From Ptychodera flava (Eukaryota; Hemichordata; Enteropneusta; Ptychoderidae), in contig NC_091940.1 in the NCBI RefSeq assembly GCF_041260155.1, positions 28,452,151-28,516,150 on the forward strand: a stretch of 64,000 nt of DNA, given 5' to 3'. The notes under the pieces were generated by a model, which did not search any database, was not told the DNA's origin, and saw nothing but the letters and a program-made list of their open reading frames with translations. Shown here piece by piece: positions 28,386 through 37,704 of the stretch (the stretch's first letter is position 1; every line of letters starts with the position of its first letter). A program made the position numbers and the translations under genes.

Positions 28386-31300
28386 CTAGACATGTATATG
28401 TGATGTGTGAGATTAAATGTATTTACAAAATACTATGTGAATGTGCAGAGAAACATCAATACAAACGTGAATGGGACTGTTTTTGCGACTGAGTCTGTTT
28501 AATTGTAGATTTGCAATTATTCCCTATAGAGCTGTCCGAGGCATCCTTAACACAAGGCTTTAATTTAAAGACAATGCGCCGAAAAACTTACCCTTTTTGC
28601 ATGGAGCAGCAAGTTGTAGATGTTGGAGATGCCGTAGTCTAGATACCTCGCAAGGAACAAAGTGCCATTACTACTGTGAAATCCAAATCGTTCATCCTAG
28701 TTTAGAGAAATAAAATTATTCTAATCACATACTTTTACAAATTGCCTGCGGATAATGGACAGTTCACCATTATTGTAACATGCATGATGTACCTCTATGA
28801 TTTGTTTAGATTGGGAAACAATTATGATTTTTACTTTACAGAAAATGTACATTTTTTCAAGATGTGCACTATATTAAATTTTCTAGCGATGCAAATCATG
28901 CTTTTTCGTGGATTCTTTACCTCGTTTCCCTCCGTCAGAATTAACTGCGTTTTTCTGTTTTCTTCAACAGGAGTTGGAAATCGATAAATAATACTTCCAA
29001 TTATCGAATCCTGTCTTGCAATAAGTTAAACAAATATGAAGGATGAAACAGGATAATCTTGAAAGTTCATGCTTAATATTAAACAATGGAGAATATAAGG
29101 TGACGTTCCTGGAAAGGTACGTGCTCATAATTTGCAGAAGAAAGCGGAAATTAAGGTTTGGTTGAAATGAGTTGTGACATAATTACTCACTGATATAGCT
29201 TGCTACCTTTTTTTCCATTCCAGCTTTTGCTCATGCAAATTTTACGTTGTAGCTATCCGGTTCTAGGCCCCGGGAACCGGATAACTACCACGTCTATGAA
29301 TATTCAGCAAGAACGTTTAACGAGGGCGATAAAACTTTAAAGAATGCGTCAGATCAGGCCGGCAGGAACGCAAACAAATTATCTCCACTTAATCCCAAAT
29401 TCTACACTTCGCTCTTCTGAGTATTTCTCTGCAATCCCACCTGGTCAGTTCACATCGACTGGTGGGGTGATCGTGATAAGGGGAACAACATTTCTGACCA
29501 ATCACTGACCATGCTTGTTTTAGGCGTCAAATGTTATATCCATTGTTATCAGTGCGTACATAATGACACACATACCCACTGACTCATTAAGATGGCATAA
29601 AATCCTGCTGAAATTTGTATGGGAAAAGCAGCATGTCTGAGAATTAAGGGTGTGTCCTGTCATTGAACCCGTATGTGACAGATTTGTCGGCTGAGTTTTC
29701 TACCCTTCGAATGATGCAAGTTTACAGTTAAATATCAACTCATTTCGAGCTTGTCTTATACAATCGTAAACTTTTACAAAAGCCTTACCCGTTTTCATTC
29801 AGTTTGAAGAAAATATGAAGTTTGATTTCTGCAAACGTCACGTTTCATAATAACTTTGTTTGTACAAAGGCAAACGACAAAGCATAAACAAGGTAATATA
29901 CATCCAACGATAGGCTTCAACTTATAATCTAAACGCAACAGCTTGTGACCGCATTTCATAGTAGATTTCAACTATGTCATTATCCAGAGCATGAGAATTA
30001 ACCCCTACCCGAAAAAGAACGTAATTAATAATACTGGTAGCTGTCAACGTATTGATGATAAATCTATCTGTTATAACTTCACCTTTGAAACTGTTTTAAA
30101 GATTCCTTTGTCAATTTATACAATGGAGATCGATATTTTCCCTTTTCCCTGCATTGTTTTCGATACATCATGTGAGTCAAAACTTAAGGTCGTCATATCG
30201 TTTTTACATTTGTAGCTAACAATGAATGCATTTTTAGTATCAGCATTGTGCCTCCACCTTTCTTCCAAGACAGGACTATAAATTAACATTAATCATGCAA
30301 AACATCGTTTCTATAGGAAAGTCTACATGTCTTTGGTAGGTCACTAAAAAGAAATTATTTTTGCAATCATTTTCGAGTTCCATGAGGTTGATGTCTGATT
30401 CGAAAGTGCACCCTGAGTATTTGTGTAAAACTAAATAGGGTTACATCCACGCACGTACAAGTTAAATTTAAAAGAAACTGGTAAACACGTTTTACAAAAA
30501 ACATTTCAAATAAATCGACGAAAATTTTTAGAAATGCTTTTTACGAACTTTACGTTATTTACCATTGATCTTGATGGCGTCAAGATGAAGAATAACGTCT
30601 CAAATGTCAATTTGAATGTAACCTGTAGTTCAGCATATCGAAGATAACAAGTATGCAAGGTTGAAAGAGAACGGATGCTGTGGACTGTACCAGTTTTGAA
30701 TACCTTAACTTGTGAGCGATAACATGGTTTTTTTTTGTTTATTTATAACTGATAATATACCAGTCATCAAGTTTACTCAAAATTTCAATGTTATAGTAGC
30801 AGTCAGGCCTTGATAATGAGATATTGATATTCTGTTGTAAGAAATGTCTTCACAAAATAACTTGGCTTCACATACGTGTATAAGTTGTCAAAATGTAATT
30901 TTATGGTATTCGTAATGAAAATGCTCGTGTCTATGATATATGCAATATATTTTTTGGAAAAGTTGTATTATGTAATGTAGAACTAACGGTATTATGTATG
31001 TATTATGTATGTAATATAGAACTTACGGTAATAAAAACTATGTGATAGCACAAAAAGAAACCAAAATTCAAACAATAAAGACAGATCACGACGAATATCG
31101 ATTTATGTTTTTAAGGCGATACCAAAGGATTCAAATTGCTAAGCAACGGTTGCGAAGGACAATTTCAAAAATCAGTCAAAATGCAAAGTTTTCGTGGTTT
31201 TCTTTGCATAATAAAGATTTACAGAACCATACAATTTCAATAGACGCAGGTTTGTCGCGCGATTGGTCAGTGACGTCACGCAAATACAAATTTCCACAGC

Positions 31301-34300
31301 TCTACTTTAAAACGTTTCAGCTCCTACAAATTTGCACCAAATTTTCCAAACTTTCAGAATGTAACACATGAGATTTCTGTTTAGTGCCCCTAGCATGGAT
31401 TAGATTATCTGTTCAACTACAAACAATTTTTGAACAGGAAAAAATCTGCTGTGTCATTTGTGAAATTTTGAAGGTTTTTTCGGCGATATCTCATAAACAG
31501 TCCGGAAATTTTTAGAAGTGCATACTTATCTAGATTCTCATGTATGACTTCAATAATCCTACCAAAAGTCGGCTCAATTGCTTTATAATTGAGAAAGTTG
31601 AAAGGTTTTTAGCATTTTGAAATTACCAGGAGTCGAAAATCCGTAGAAAACAACGGAACGGTGAGATTTTGCACGTGCAAAAGTGCGCGTTTGGAACGTT
31701 GCCAGCTATAGCAACCAGCGCGCGCTTTGAATCCTCCGACATCGCCTTAAAGCTTACCCAATAATTGCTACAAACACAGGAATGCACTCACTAAGTCAAG
31801 CTTTGTGCAAACCCTTTATAAAATATCAAAACGAAAATATCCCAGATGACCCGAATGAGGTTATTCCCATGACGACATTGCGATATAAGGTTATCACGAA
31901 AACCACCTTGACAATATATCAATCCGAAGAAAAGTAAAATCGACGCAAGCTTTTATGAAATGGCATGGAGAAACCGCTGGGAACAGGTTACATTGACCGA
32001 TTTACAAAGAAGAGAGAACGTAAACTGGGTGAATTTGACAAGGGAAAATCAGGAACAAGCATTCAGTCAACAAAATCGCACATTTTAAAATACTTTAAAG
32101 ACAGCACATACACACAACAGAATAGTTCCCTTTGCTCAGAGAAACAATTTTAAAGCTTAATGCAGATCAGGAGAAGATATGAATGGACAAACGAAAGCAA
32201 CGGGTGTGCTAAAAAGAATTGTGTATATTTAGAATTAAAAAATGACAACAAATTCAAAGCAAAAGATGAAGCATCAAGACTTTAAATATTAAACTCTTTA
32301 CGGATGCTGAACAAGCATTTGCCCTGCCAAACAACATGTTCTCTTTAAAATGCTCAACTCGTGAGCCCATTTAGGTGTGCATTTTCTGAATGACTAAATA
32401 TTAACAAATTTTGTGGTTGTATTTAGAAATCATTGTTTACATAAAGACCATAAATTTGATTAACCTATAAAATCGGTTTTTTACCCTCCTAACTCGGGTG
32501 ATAAGGAGATAAAGCTACCAGAATGATTGAGACTTTCACAAATGCGAATTTTTTTGCAAGTTGCTGTGTAGTGATCATTTTGGAATATGGCAATCATGTT
32601 TTATTAATGAATAACTAATAATGCTCCTTTTGTAAAAATCAAAGGCAATGTCGCCGCACCACAACCAGTAGACGCACTGCCAAAGTTGAAGTGCTGTTAT
32701 TTAAGTTTTTTACCTATTTTTATTATGAGTGAAATTATAGTAAGACTAAGAGCGCCGTAGGTGAAACGCTTTACTTTCCACCTTAATAAAAGTGCACAGT
32801 GTTGATACGTAGCCTAATTTGAAAACAAATTCTTGCTGATTAACATCATACCCGGCAACTTTCAGTATAAGTGTGAATAATAAGTATAACGATGTCTTGC
32901 TCATTTTACTTTATGCAGAAGAGAAATTTATCAGAATTCTTATCGGAATTAGTGCAATTTAAGTTTGATACATTGCAAATATTTATTAAATATGCAAATA
33001 AGATAAGTATCAGTATGCCATGCCAAACTGAAGGGAACATTTGAGTTGTTAAAGGAAAATATGTATCACGCCACACAAAACCATACACAGACACTCATAC
33101 AGATGTTTAAAAATAGCCGTGACTTAAGCTCACTTTGCGGCGTGCGCAAACGTGTGCCTAAAACTGCAACTAATTGGAAGATTGCATTAAATATGCATTC
33201 AAATGGCTGCAAGCTGATAGCACGAGGCAAAGCCAAAGGTCATCGGGGTTAAATTGCTGACAAACAACAAAATCATTAAAAATTTATAATTCGTGCAAGA
33301 ATCATCTGGCGAACTCAATTTAGACCATTACTTCCATTTTCATTTGAGTTCCGTTGTTAAAGAGATGCAATACTGAATATGTATAGGGGTCTTTTAATTC
33401 AAGTGCTTTATGACACATTTTTGACTTTTCTATATTTCTATCTGTCGACCGCCTACTCTTAAAGGCCCATGAGCTGCAACTCTGCGAAATTTGTCCAACC
33501 TCAAGGTACCTTCAATTTCCTCAGATACTCATTGCAATCTGCAAATAGTCATTAACTATGCCTAAACAACGTTTTCTTGTGGCAGAATAGACAAGAAATT
33601 GAACAGTTTTTTGTTCATTTCTGGCTATATCATGTGAAAAACGGAGAATATTTTGTCACACTGGAGTGAATCCCTTTCCCGTGCTTTCAGTGGGTTGCAC
33701 CATGTTGTATTTGTAAAGATATGTACATGCACCACTTACGCTGCTTATCGTGTAGTTGTATGGAGGCGGCCATATTTTGCTGCGGCACTCGTTTATTATC
33801 TGTCTTACTGAAACCTCCCCATGCAGTCCCACTCGGTGGATAATTATACTTGAGTAAACATCTCTGACTAAGAACGTTTCTATGAACTAATTTCAATCTA
33901 AATATAAAGTTATGAAAATGATGCCAAAAGTTGCAGCTCTTGTGCCTTTAAGAGAAATCTTACAATTTTCCCTTAGCACCACGTGACCACTCAGGGTAAA
34001 ATCGCTTTCAGCTCCAATTAACGTTTCTTTGTAAGCCAGCATTCAGAAATCTTATTTGCGCACATACGACGAATTTTGCTAGGCCATGCATTTTGTCAAT
34101 CGATGCAAATCAGAAGAGTGCTTTTGAATAATATGTTTTACTCTTAGACGATTTAAGACTTCCTACCTCCGAAATTGACACATTGGAATATGCACACCCA
34201 CCGTTATTTCCTGCAATCAATGAGTTTATGTAGTTAGAGGTGTGGTATTTTACAGTACTTTTTTCACTTGATTTCTTTGTCCGTAAATACTCTTTCGGTT

Positions 34301-34678
34301 AGAATTAAACAGTACATTAACAACATGGGTTTTAATCGATTGAACATGACCATTTATTCACTTAACGGCATGAAAGTTTTGCGCCGGTCTCAACGAGACA
34401 AGTGATAGTATTGTACATGTTCATTTGGTACTCACAGCTTCGCATGTGAGGTCCTTAATGCCATAAATTGAAACGCTGACTAATTGTAACGTTGTCAATA
34501 GAAGTACAAGATTATTTGATGGCAGTAGCAGAGCGAACAATAGTTCAGTCAATTCTTACCTGAACAAGATATTCTTACCTGTCTCTCCGCTGTCATGTAG
34601 ACTTTCTCCGGTTAACGTTGCATTGCAGGACTGACGAATACAGTTCAACATCACCAAACCAAAGATAAGTAGATTCAT
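2309..34678 (-). CDS. Receptor tyrosine kinase, copy A (23 exons, frame break in exon 18)
   Basis: Predicted single-pass membrane receptor that would phosphorylate tyrosines on binding an extracellular ligand. Exons in transcription order: 34579-34678, 34167-34210, 33740-33886 (doubtful), 28592-28696, 27961-28098, 27481-27589, 27013-27152, 24778-24955, 24353-24481, 23143-23326, 22253-22371, 14636-14761, 13035-13235, 11629-11795, 11092-11254, 10743-10853, 9730-9884, 9010-9133, 6122-6204, 4421-4461, 3519-3615, 2873-2969, 2309-2392. All junctions are GT/AG and phases agree, except that exon 18 is 2 nt short. Ignoring that, the product is about 947 residues: signal peptide 1-20, cadherin-like about 35-165, EGF 320-363, Ig 364-464, EGF 465-573, helix about 583-605, kinase about 645-925. 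The frame break gives a stop in exon 19, so this is either a truncated receptor, a young pseudogene or a sequence error. Kinase motifs fit the FGFR/RET/Tie group; the exact family is not settled. Confidence 0.85.
2873..2969 (-). CDS. RTK copy A exon 22: last kinase helices
   Basis: 97 bp. [20 protein letters not shown] then [13 protein letters not shown]-x-K-C-W and the R-x-S/T form match the kinase C-terminus (RPTF in FGFR; here RLSA, RPSA in copy B). Confidence 0.95.
3519..3615 (-). CDS. RTK copy A exon 21: kinase C-lobe
   Basis: 97 bp. (G)[19 protein letters not shown] then [13 protein letters not shown]. The end aligns with FGFR E-K-P-A-N-C-T-N-E-L-Y. Donor GC|GTACGT gives the phase that exon 22 needs. 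Confidence 0.92.
4421..4461 (-). CDS. RTK copy A exon 20: kinase helix F
   Basis: A 41-bp exon coding [13 protein letters not shown], the near-invariant [11 protein letters not shown] of receptor tyrosine kinases (FGFR, RET). Copy B: 41557-41597. Confidence 0.93.
6122..6204 (-). CDS. RTK copy A exon 19: P+1 loop
   Basis: 83 bp. In the ancestral frame it reads [20 protein letters not shown] then [13 protein letters not shown] is the tyrosine-kinase P+1 signature; APE is replaced by PPE in both copies. In the frame delivered by exon 18 it meets TGA. Confidence 0.93.
6482..6604. repeat. (CATA)n microsatellite
   Basis: About 30 perfect copies of a 4-bp unit in intron 18 of copy A. The long Met-Tyr-Val-Cys open frames over it are artefacts. 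Copy B has a TA/TG tract in the same intron. Confidence 0.95.
7575..7650. repeat. Short dispersed repeat shared with 61855-61925
   Basis: ATTAAAC-TGTCCAATAAT, ATT-CATTC-AAGG-AATA and ATTACCAGGTC occur in the same order at both places. The second copy abuts the MITE at 61974. Family unknown. Confidence 0.5.
9010..9133 (-). CDS. RTK copy A exon 18: HRD and DFG motifs, with 2-nt deletion
   Basis: [20 protein letters not shown] and [10 protein letters not shown] are canonical, so the catalytic loop is sound. The exon is 124 bp; copy B has 126 bp (42828-42953) and stays in frame. Aligning the copies puts the 2-nt loss just after SRDIS, about 9034-9044. The shifted frame reads [10 protein letters not shown] and stops 14 codons into exon 19. 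Every GT in the affected stretch is in the wrong phase, so an alternative donor does not rescue it. Confidence 0.9.
9730..9884 (-). CDS. RTK copy A exon 17: kinase hinge
   Basis: 155 bp. [20 protein letters not shown] is the hinge and N-lobe to C-lobe link, very like the FGFR-type E-Y-A-x-x-G-N-L; it ends [10 protein letters not shown], running directly into the HRD exon. Confidence 0.95.
10743..10853 (-). CDS. RTK copy A exon 16: kinase helix C region
   Basis: 111 bp. [20 protein letters not shown]; the Glu of CREIQ fits the helix C glutamate that pairs with the VAIK lysine. [11 protein letters not shown] follows. Confidence 0.93.
11092..11254 (-). CDS. RTK copy A exon 15: P-loop and catalytic lysine
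   Basis: 163 bp, phase 0 to 1. [14 protein letters not shown] is the glycine-rich nucleotide loop and VEVAIKK carries the catalytic lysine. Copy B has the same exon at 44420-44582. Confidence 0.95.
11629..11795 (-). CDS. RTK copy A exon 14: transmembrane helix and juxtamembrane
   Basis: 167 bp, ends in phase 0. [20 protein letters not shown], then [12 protein letters not shown]: a hydrophobic stretch of about 23 residues followed by basic residues, which sets the kinase inside the cell. The copy B exon is one codon shorter. Confidence 0.9.
12388..12680. repeat. Dispersed repeat with TA-tract end, copy 2 (inverted)
   Basis: Reverse-orientation copy of 361-640 in intron 13 of copy A; its TA tract is 12388-12461. 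Further TA tracts follow at 12717-12787 and 12817-12879, separated by an imperfect hairpin around GAATATGACTGTCACATTC. Confidence 0.75.
13035..13235 (-). CDS. RTK copy A exon 13: EGF/laminin-like cysteine-rich segment
   Basis: 201 bp, phase 1 to 1. [39 protein letters not shown] and ACLCVA. The cysteine density suggests about one and a half EGF-like modules just outside the membrane. Confidence 0.9.
14636..14761 (-). CDS. RTK copy A exon 12: EGF-like repeat 2
   Basis: 126 bp, phase 1 to 1. [42 protein letters not shown]. Same module type as exon 9 and same length as in copy B (46529-46654). Confidence 0.92.
14829..14990. repeat. (CT)n, (TA)n and (TG)n compound microsatellites
   Basis: CT-rich tract 14829-14859, TA run 14910-14969 and TG run to 14990, close to copy A exon 12 in intron 11. 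Confidence 0.95.
19068..19243. repeat. Hairpin inside the 18.8-21.8 kb element
   Basis: Arms 19068-19140 and about 19172-19243 are inverted copies: ACCTATTGTTCTTATGCAAA and AAGTAATCAGTCATACTTTT recur in reverse. The loop is about 30 bp. Confidence 0.8.
19891..20571 (+). mobile_element. Reverse transcriptase fragment, Penelope-like (relic)
   Basis: A 226-residue open stretch with [20 protein letters not shown] and FRYIDDV (RT catalytic aspartates), then [20 protein letters not shown] and YDKRDDFNF. The block [17 protein letters not shown] with [13 protein letters not shown] is a common animal RT type that I attribute to Penelope-like elements. Only the RT core is present; no GIY-YIG endonuclease was recognised. 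It is an incomplete fossil, probably fairly young since the core is open. Confidence 0.7.
22253..22371 (-). CDS. RTK copy A exon 11: second half of Ig-like domain
   Basis: 119 bp, reads [20 protein letters not shown] then [26 protein letters not shown] is the usual Ig strand F signature with the second cysteine. N-M-S and N-Y-T are potential N-glycosylation sites. Confidence 0.9.
23143..23326 (-). CDS. RTK copy A exon 10: first half of Ig-like domain
   Basis: 184 bp, phase 1 to 0 after two carried bases. [23 protein letters not shown] (first Ig cysteine) and [15 protein letters not shown] (the tryptophan strand) fit an Ig-like fold. It is completed by exon 11. Confidence 0.9.
24353..24481 (-). 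CDS. RTK copy A exon 9: EGF-like repeat 1
   Basis: 129 bp, phase 1 to 1, a single-exon EGF-like module: [20 protein letters not shown], then [19 protein letters not shown] and VACD. Eight cysteines in the Tie/laminin-like spacing. The symmetric 1-1 phase is usual for EGF exons. Confidence 0.92.
   Translation of the reverse strand, partial: AAPMENSVAIVNTIAYVRTELPAILSTEHANVHRAGREWHVM
24778..24955 (-). CDS. RTK copy A exon 8: extracellular, unrecognised
   Basis: 178 bp, phase 0 to 1, starts [11 protein letters not shown], holds [19 protein letters not shown] and ends [14 protein letters not shown]. Copy B shares SYENF, HCYWL-HFGP-DIKLEP. No known fold is recognised. Confidence 0.85.
25499..25645. 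repeat. Foldback sequence in copy A intron 7
   Basis: Nested inverted repeats: GCAATAACCCC with GGGGGTTATTG outside, GAGATTTTGGTACAAT with ATTGTACCAAAATCGAG, and CATATAGCAC with GTGCTATATG inside. No coding content; probably a short MITE. Confidence 0.7.
27013..27152 (-). CDS. RTK copy A exon 7: extracellular, cysteine-bearing
   Basis: 140 bp, phase 1 to 0, reads (C)[18 protein letters not shown] and ends YGCELYN. Four cysteines including the junction codon are shared with copy B. It may be part of an Ig-like or other disulfide-bonded module, but I cannot assign it. Confidence 0.85.
27481..27589 (-). CDS. RTK copy A exon 6: extracellular, unrecognised
   Basis: 109 bp, phase 0 to 1, reads [18 protein letters not shown] and ends ALRLNNEK. 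The copy B exon keeps SPPIKG, GS-KE and RLNN-K at identical length. I know no domain for it. Confidence 0.8.
27620..27725. repeat. AAC/AAT microsatellite in intron 5 of copy A
   Basis: CAACAACAACAA then AATAATAATAATT. Copy B has a comparable tract at 56185-56334 in the same intron, so it predates the duplication. Confidence 0.9.
27961..28098 (-). CDS. RTK copy A exon 5: end of cadherin-like repeat
   Basis: 46 codons, phase 0 to 0. [15 protein letters not shown] matches the cadherin ending V-x-I-x-V-x-D-V-N-D-N-x-P-x-F, but the calcium-binding D-x-N-D-N is reduced to [13 protein letters not shown] follows. The copy B exon at 56549-56686 has the same length and ending. Confidence 0.85.
28211..28381. 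repeat. (TATG)n and (TA)n tracts in intron 4 of copy A
   Basis: TATG units 28211-28284, then a TA run 28317-28381. Copy B intron 4 begins with a TA run (56892-56939) in a similar place. Confidence 0.9.
28592..28696 (-). CDS. RTK copy A exon 4: cadherin-like core
   Basis: 35 codons, phase 0 to 0, read [20 protein letters not shown] and continue to LLLHAKR. The pattern F-x-S-x-x-G-x-L-x-L-A-x-x-L-D-Y, then Y-x-L, is the middle of a cadherin repeat. The canonical Glu after LDY is Gly here. Confidence 0.8.
28697..33739. other. Intron 3 of RTK copy A (5.0 kb)
   Basis: No convincing exon is found here. Holds a 40-bp hairpin (29249-29288, CTATCCGGTTC with GAACCGGATA), a TTAA-flanked MITE (31115-31746) and the left part of another (from 33463). 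A cadherin-like repeat should have residues between exon 2 and exon 4, so a missed exon in this interval is possible. Confidence 0.55.
31115..31746. mobile_element. MITE at TTAA target, 632 bp
   Basis: TTAA at 31111-31114 and 31747-31750. Left end GGCGATACCAAAGGATTCAAA, right end reverse complement GGCGATGTCGGAGGATTCAAA. Short, no transposase; TTAA targets are typical of piggyBac-type elements. It contains a perfect TGACGTCA. Confidence 0.65.
33463..33947. mobile_element. MITE at TTAA target, 485 bp, overlapping doubtful exon 3
   Basis: TTAA at 33459-33462 and 33948-33951. Ends AGGCCCATGAGCTGCAACT and, reverse complement, AGGCACAAGAGCTGCAACT. Non-coding apart from the doubtful copy A exon 3. 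Confidence 0.65.
33740..33886 (-). CDS. RTK copy A exon 3 (doubtful): possible middle of cadherin-like domain
   Basis: Exactly 49 open codons lie between a good acceptor (TTTAGATTGAAATTAG) and a GTAAGT donor, phase 0 at both ends. The end reads [10 protein letters not shown], which would run well into DERFGF of exon 4 as a cadherin strand. Against it, the segment sits inside a TTAA-flanked inverted-repeat element and its first 35 residues do not look like a cadherin. Skipping it keeps the frame, so it may be an exonised MITE or chance. Confidence 0.3.
34167..34210 (-). CDS. RTK copy A exon 2: start of cadherin-like domain
   Basis: A 44-bp exon between a TTGCAG acceptor and a GTAGGA donor reads (G)[22 protein letters not shown] resembles the first strand of a cadherin repeat. 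It enters in phase 1 and leaves in phase 0, consistent with exons 1 and 4. Confidence 0.55.
34579..34678 (-). CDS. RTK copy A exon 1: start codon and signal peptide
   Basis: The start ATG is at 34676-34678 with G at -3. The peptide opens [20 protein letters not shown], a hydrophobic core followed by small residues, as expected for a cleaved signal peptide. An N-A-T glycosylation site follows. The exon ends ACAG before GTAAGAAT, phase 1, matching the next exon. No copy B counterpart is in the window. Confidence 0.7.
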
Positions 34679-37600
34679 GTCGAAACTGATCAAGTCCAAG
34701 TTCTTTTCAATCATACATATGATTACCTTTAAGTGATATATTCAGAGATTGCAGTAAAATTCGGAGGACATTTTTGCTGCATGTGTGATCAGGTCATTCG
34801 AGAAGAAATGAGGAACTGGTTTGACTTGGTCAAAATAAATCTAGAGTTGATCGTAAACGATAAAACAGTCTTGTTATGACATGCTTTAGAACTATGTGTA
34901 CATTTCCTTATCTAGCGTTTCGAGACGTCTCAAACACATGCCTTTTGAAGGTGCCGCTGCTCATTCATTCTAAACGGTCTCAATTCATCGGACGGTTGCC
35001 TCGCTTTGTCTCACGACATATGAAGTACAGACAGAGGTGTTTTCATTAGCAGTCAGTAGACGATTAGAATGTTTATGATTTAACGTCACTTTCTTCCTCC
35101 TAGGACAAATTCTACTAGGAAAAAATGATAACGAGTTCGGAAATTAGCACAAAAATCATGACAAATCATTGATTGTTTGTATGTAGTCACTTTCTTATAA
35201 GGTCAGCATACTGATATAGCCGGCTCTATCGTTAACATTATACGATTGGCGGGAAGAACAAAAGTCTTTATATGCGACGATGCCATTGGCTAAATTTACC
35301 AGACCGAATCACGTATTTAAATAATGTAGGTCACATGACAGATACCAGAAAGGTGGCGAGAGGCCAGCAAACACTTTTGACGTTTAAATGGAAGTAGATG
35401 TAATTTTATAAGTACCCTTTTGGAGTTGGAGAATACGTAAGAAATATTTGCGATTCGACTGACATATGTCTATCCGATATACACATAAATCAGGGTAAGG
35501 TATACGAGATTTGATTACGAGTTTATTTCTCAATACATTTTTATACTAGGATATTGTTTGTATTGTTTACAGTTTCCAACTCTCTGACAGAATAATCCGT
35601 GTCAAAGACTTTAAGTAAATTTGAAAAGAAAAACATTGTGGCTCATGCGGCTAGTAAATGTTTAACATTGGAAGACATTCAGTAGCACCATAATATACAC
35701 GGGACTGGATTTGAAGTATTAAGATAGTGTACAGTCGGTTCCAGATCTTTAGGCTCATCAGCCTTGGGTTGCAAATACTGAAATTGTGAATCTCTAGCTA
35801 AGGGGTGATCTTACCAGATTAATTAATGAAAGCTTTGAGATTGGAAAACCTGAAGTTTTTAGGTCAACTCTGGATTACCAAGCGCCTATATTTAGAGAAG
35901 TTTAAGTCATGACTTGGATAGGTTAATCCTTCGTTTGAGTTATTACCCACATTTGTAAGTGGTAGCACGCTTTATGAGATGAGAGACCAAGAGTTAGACC
36001 TTTAAAAAATATCATTGTTTCATGGTGTCCCTTCCTTTCCTTCCATAAGTTCACGGTGCGCTATATCACGTTTTTAACTATCGACAGGCGTGACTTTGAA
36101 GGGGAGGACTTAGGGTTTCAGCACATCGCAACGTTTTCATTACTATTTCTAGCATTTAACTAATTTGATGCTCATTTGTTTCAATTATAGCCAGGGCAGT
36201 CGTCGAGACTAACGCTAGTATTGACCTTCATCTGATTTGGACTTAATCACAATTCACAAGCTTTCAAGGTTTCTACTGGCCATGCTGAAAACATTTCACT
36301 AAACGCCCATTTTACTTGCTCTTTGACATTTGTGAACGTGGAGAGCGCGAGCCCGAGCACTCCAATCAGGACTATATGTAAAGCCTACACATTGATTCAT
36401 CACAGGTAGAAAGGCTGGTGATTATTGAGCGTCAACATCGCCATAGGCCAAGCCAATTTTTCAGTTCTAGCATATCTTGCAAAACATCACAGGCTGTCAA
36501 GAAAAGGGTTGGCAAGATTGAAAGTACTATGTCACTTGGTGTCATGTTTTCTATCAAGTGATTAAACTTTTAAATAGACCTTTCTGTTGAGTACGAAAAT
36601 GACGTCCATTTAATAAATTTAAGAAATCATACGACATCACATCTTTCCGACGGTGACCCACTCCCAATCGGTCACTGGAAAAGTCTTTGCAATGAATGCA
36701 GTGGGCAAAAACTGATGCTGGTCGGAAGTTCACTGTGATTTAACAAGAACCCAATGGTACATTTCAGCCACCATGAAATGATCCTCGAGGTCATTTGAGA
36801 CGTGGGGCGTGTTTTGCCGTTGCACATACTCATAAAGTTTGGCGACGCTCAGCTTGAAAGTTGAGGGCGCGGCGAACACTTGAAAATCAGACCATGGCAA
36901 GATTGCATTATAGCAAAAGGGGGCCTTCAGCAAACGTCTGTCGTATTGACGTATTCGAACTGTAAACCAAATCCAAAATCTTAGCAAATGCCGATACTGA
37001 AAAGGTAACAGTGGTCATTAAGACATCGCTGACGACGAAGCCCGATAAATGTTATCGTTAGTTACTAGTATTGGTTTGTTTCTAAAAGAATATCGTGAGA
37101 GTTGGCAAAGATGAGCGTTTTATTGATTATCTCCAGTCCGTGGAAATATTCAACCAACTGCGAGTCTATGTAAAGTGCGACCCACTACTTCCTCTGAACT
37201 TAATAAAGCGAAAATAATTTCAGTCCTATGAACGGTATTGTTATGTCAGACGATCACGTGCGCCACAGCACTGCTGCTAATTGTATTTTATATCCAACAT
37301 GTATTTAAGAACAGCGATTAGAACGACTTCCAAATGTCGATATGACTTCAAATGCGTCATTGTAAAGATAAGTAATGATTTATACAGACACTAGCCCTCT
37401 CCATTGTTAGTTCTGTGCCCAGCCCTGATTTCGTATAATCTTTTCCAACTTAAGGTATTAAATAGCACCTAATATTGCATCAAAACTGTCCCGGTGACTA
37501 TAAAAGCGTCCATTACGCGGTAGATGTTGTGAGACATAAGTTTAACCCCTATCTTACCGGACATTTAGGATGGGTACAACTTTGAGGTCAGGGACCACTT

Positions 37601-37704
37601 TGAGATCTTTACACACGTGCATTTATCCTTAGGCTAATGTTGAATAGGTATTGTTGAATAGCCAACACCTTAGCACATTATCCTTGCCTACTCCGATAAC
37701 ATTT

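Noticed and set aside
28201-28389. Microsatellite tracts examined as a CRISPR-like array
   Set aside because: Four- and two-base units without spacers, in an animal intron.
29940-30035. Minus-strand [17 protein letters not shown], which looks like a cadherin strand and could be the missing exon
   Set aside because: No usable donor follows it, and the nearby acceptors give the wrong phase to join exon 2.
36730-36987. 85-codon minus-strand open frame in the spacer, possible separate gene
   Set aside because: Unrecognised product, no supporting splice or promoter pattern; mentioned in the spacer entry only.
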